From contig JAEYXQ010000117.1 in the NCBI GenBank assembly GCA_023431205.1, forward strand, positions 1 to 26,186: 26,186 nucleotides of DNA. Direction: 5' to 3'. Position 1 is the stretch's first letter; each line of letters opens with the position of its first letter. The notes below the pieces were generated by a model. The model ran no database searches. It was not told the DNA's origin and saw only the letters and a list, made by a program, of their open reading frames with translations. The position numbers were made by a program, and so were the translations under genes. The DNA is from Pseudomonadota bacterium. GTDB lineage: Bacteria; Pseudomonadota; Alphaproteobacteria; Rhizobiales; Devosiaceae. Positions 25,168 through 26,186 of this stretch are shown here, one piece after another.

Positions 25168-25400
25168 GGCAGTTCGTCGCGCAGTGAGTTGACTATGTCG
25201 AGCGTGACCGGGGCAGTGCCGGGCTTGGGCGTGAGCAGTTGGATGCCGTTGCGCTCGCGCGGCGGAGCGTTTCGGCGAAGCGAATGGCGAGCGAGTTCGG
25301 AAACCACCTCGCCGACGCTGCGGTTCTGCTGGCGTGCCATGGCCCTGGCCGCCACCAGCACGTCGTCATCAATGGCAAGGGTGGTCCGCACCTGTCTCAC
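25164..25400 (-). CDS. vapB: VapB-type ribbon-helix-helix antitoxin
   Basis: A 78-residue antitoxin. The N-terminal VRTTLAIDDDVLVAARAMARQQNRSVGEVVSELARHSLR is a ribbon-helix-helix DNA-binding domain; the C-terminal part (PKPGTAPVTLDIVNSLRDELP) would wrap the toxin. The frame is closed by a TGA three codons upstream. The start is GTG 25400, or GTG 25391, which gives the more canonical VRTTLAIDD; neither has a strong ribosome site. It is intact and coupled to the vapC reading frame by the GTGA overlap. It probably represses its own promoter at the sites just upstream. Confidence 0.87.
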   Translation of the reverse strand: MRQVRTTLAIDDDVLVAARAMARQQNRSVGEVVSELARHSLRRNAPPRERNGIQLLTPKPGTAPVTLDIVNSLRDELP

Positions 25401-25403
25401 CGC

Positions 25404-25433
25404 GCATCAAGCATCACGCATCACCATATGGTG
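25404..25433. promoter_or_regulatory. Candidate VapB operator: three heptamer repeats and a 12-bp palindrome
   Basis: GCATCAA, GCATCAC, GCATCAC follow in tandem from 25404 to 25424, then CACCATATGGTG, a perfect 12-bp palindrome, at 25422-25433. They lie immediately upstream of vapB, where a ribbon-helix-helix antitoxin would bind. No -10/-35 pair was assigned. Confidence 0.45.
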
Positions 25434-25546
25434 TGAAGCGTTGTGAATTCAAGCGCCGATCCGCCTGGGTCTTTGTTGAACACCCAGCACGTCGCTCAGC
25501 ATGTCATCGCGCCGCTTTTGTTTCGAGTGTCCAGTAACGCTGCAGC

Positions 25547-25575
25547 TTTACCGTCGTCGTTGCTGTCTCTATCAT
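25547..25575 (+). promoter_or_regulatory. Candidate sigma70 promoter of the PAN-domain gene
   Basis: TTTACC (25547-25552), a 17-base spacer and TATCAT (25570-25575) match the -35 and -10 consensus at four and five positions. A start near 25582 would leave a leader of about 25 bases containing the GGAGGG ribosome site. Nothing else was recognised in 25434-25606. Confidence 0.4.
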
Positions 25576-25606
25576 GCCGCTCGCGGTGGGGCATTGGAGG
25601 GACATC

Positions 25607-26186
25607 ATGCAGCAGACCCGTTTGTGGGTGCGCTGGTTCGGCGCGGCCATGCTCATGCTTGCCGGGGCTTTGCCCACCACCGCGGCAGAACCGAAGATCA
25701 CCATGATGCCCGGCACCGACCTGCCCGGACATGACTATTCCATCAGCCGCAACACCACGCTCGACGCCTGCCAGGCGGCCTGCGCCGATGACCGGATCTG
25801 CCGCGCCTTCACCTTCAACGAGCAGTCGCGCTGGTGCTTCCTCAAGGGCGCTGTCGGCGAGGAAACCGCCTATGAAGGCGCCACCTCCGGCAGTGTTGTT
25901 CGTGCCCCCACCCCGGGCGTGACGCAGGCTGTCCGCCAGGCCGAACTGCCGTTCCCGGCCGACTACCTCATCAGCACCGCGCGTGACCTCGCCGACGAAC
26001 TGCCGACCACCGATGCCCCGCCGCCCAAGGCCACCTATGCCGGGCTGGTCTCTGCCGGCGACACGGCAATGTCCGAGGACAATCCTGCCGCGGCAATCAT
26101 CTCGTACCGCCAGGCGCTCGGCATCAATGGCAACGACCCTGCGGTCTGGCTCGCCCTTGCCGATGCCGCCCTGAGCCGGCTCGAGG
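25607..26186 (+). CDS. Secreted PAN-domain/TPR protein, N-terminal part (possible alpha-2-macroglobulin family protein)
   Basis: The frame opens at ATG 25607 (GGAGGG upstream) and runs off the window end after 193 codons. Residues 1-26 are a signal peptide (MQQTRLWVRWFGAA...PTTAA). Residues about 30-90 form a PAN/Apple-like domain: DACQAACADDRICRAFTFNEQSRWCFLKG has the Cys spacing of the family, preceded by DLPGHDYS. From about residue 144, YAGLVSAGDTAMSEDNPAAAIISYRQALGING looks like a tetratricopeptide repeat. In Rhizobiales this PAN-plus-TPR start is, to my knowledge, found on large alpha-2-macroglobulin family proteins that guard the periplasm, but the diagnostic domains lie beyond the window, so that identity is inference. 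Confidence 0.8.
   Translation, partial: MQQTRLWVRWFGAAMLMLAGALPTTAAEPKITMMPGTDLPGHDYSISRNTTLDACQAACADDRICRAFTFNEQSRWCFLKGAVGEETAYEGATSGSVVRAPTPGVTQAVRQAELPFPADYLISTARDLADELPTTDAPPPKATYAGLVSAGDTAMSEDNPAAAIISYRQALGINGNDPAVWLALADAALSRLE

Overview
The window looks like chromosome of a GC-rich alphaproteobacterium (roughly two-thirds G+C by eye). The best lineage markers are a gcrA cell-cycle regulator gene, which is essentially confined to Alphaproteobacteria, a canonical CtrA box and GANTC (CcrM) sites in its promoter region, a bacteriophytochrome with an HWE-type kinase, and CUT1 sugar ABC genes. The gene set and the three families of short palindromic intergenic repeats fit a free-living Hyphomicrobiales, perhaps Devosia-like; the genus is only a guess.

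Layout. 1-240: C-terminal piece of an IS481-type transposase. 257-2813, minus strand: ohr, a secreted YARHG protein, a tiny membrane protein, a DUF924 protein and a two-domain VOC dioxygenase-like protein. 2926-8613, minus strand: bphO and bphP (heme oxygenase and bacteriophytochrome, overlapping by 14 bp), then membrane-bound PQQ glucose dehydrogenase (gcd) 68 bp further on. 8726-11224: divergent kdgK and uxuB-like genes for hexuronate breakdown. 11408-11980: gcrA. 12335-15874, plus strand: argD, argF and hslO, separated by palindromic repeats. 16077-17942: membrane GT2 glycosyltransferase with a secretion-ATPase-like N-terminal part.

17897-24174, minus strand: a sugar-uptake operon in transcription order GH63/GH37-like glycoside hydrolase, substrate-binding protein (frameshifted), two permeases, ATPase. 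Three of its four gaps carry palindromic repeats. 24175-24728 is a long non-coding leader with an AT-rich core. 24729-25400: a vapBC-type toxin-antitoxin pair whose toxin is frameshifted. 25607 to the end: start of a secreted PAN-domain/TPR protein, possibly the N-terminus of an alpha-2-macroglobulin family protein.

The most interesting signals are regulatory. (1) The gcrA-argD intergenic region combines TTAA-N7-TTAA, four GANTC sites and a terminator-like hairpin on the plus strand with no gene before it. (2) A dyad motif around CCATACA occurs once in the kdgK/uxuB divergent promoter and twice, flanking the AT-rich segment, ahead of the hydrolase/ABC operon, suggesting one sugar-acid regulator controls both. 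(3) Two single-base frameshifts break otherwise full-length genes. No tRNA, rRNA, CRISPR array or phage gene was seen, and no clearly novel multi-gene defence or biosynthetic system is evident.
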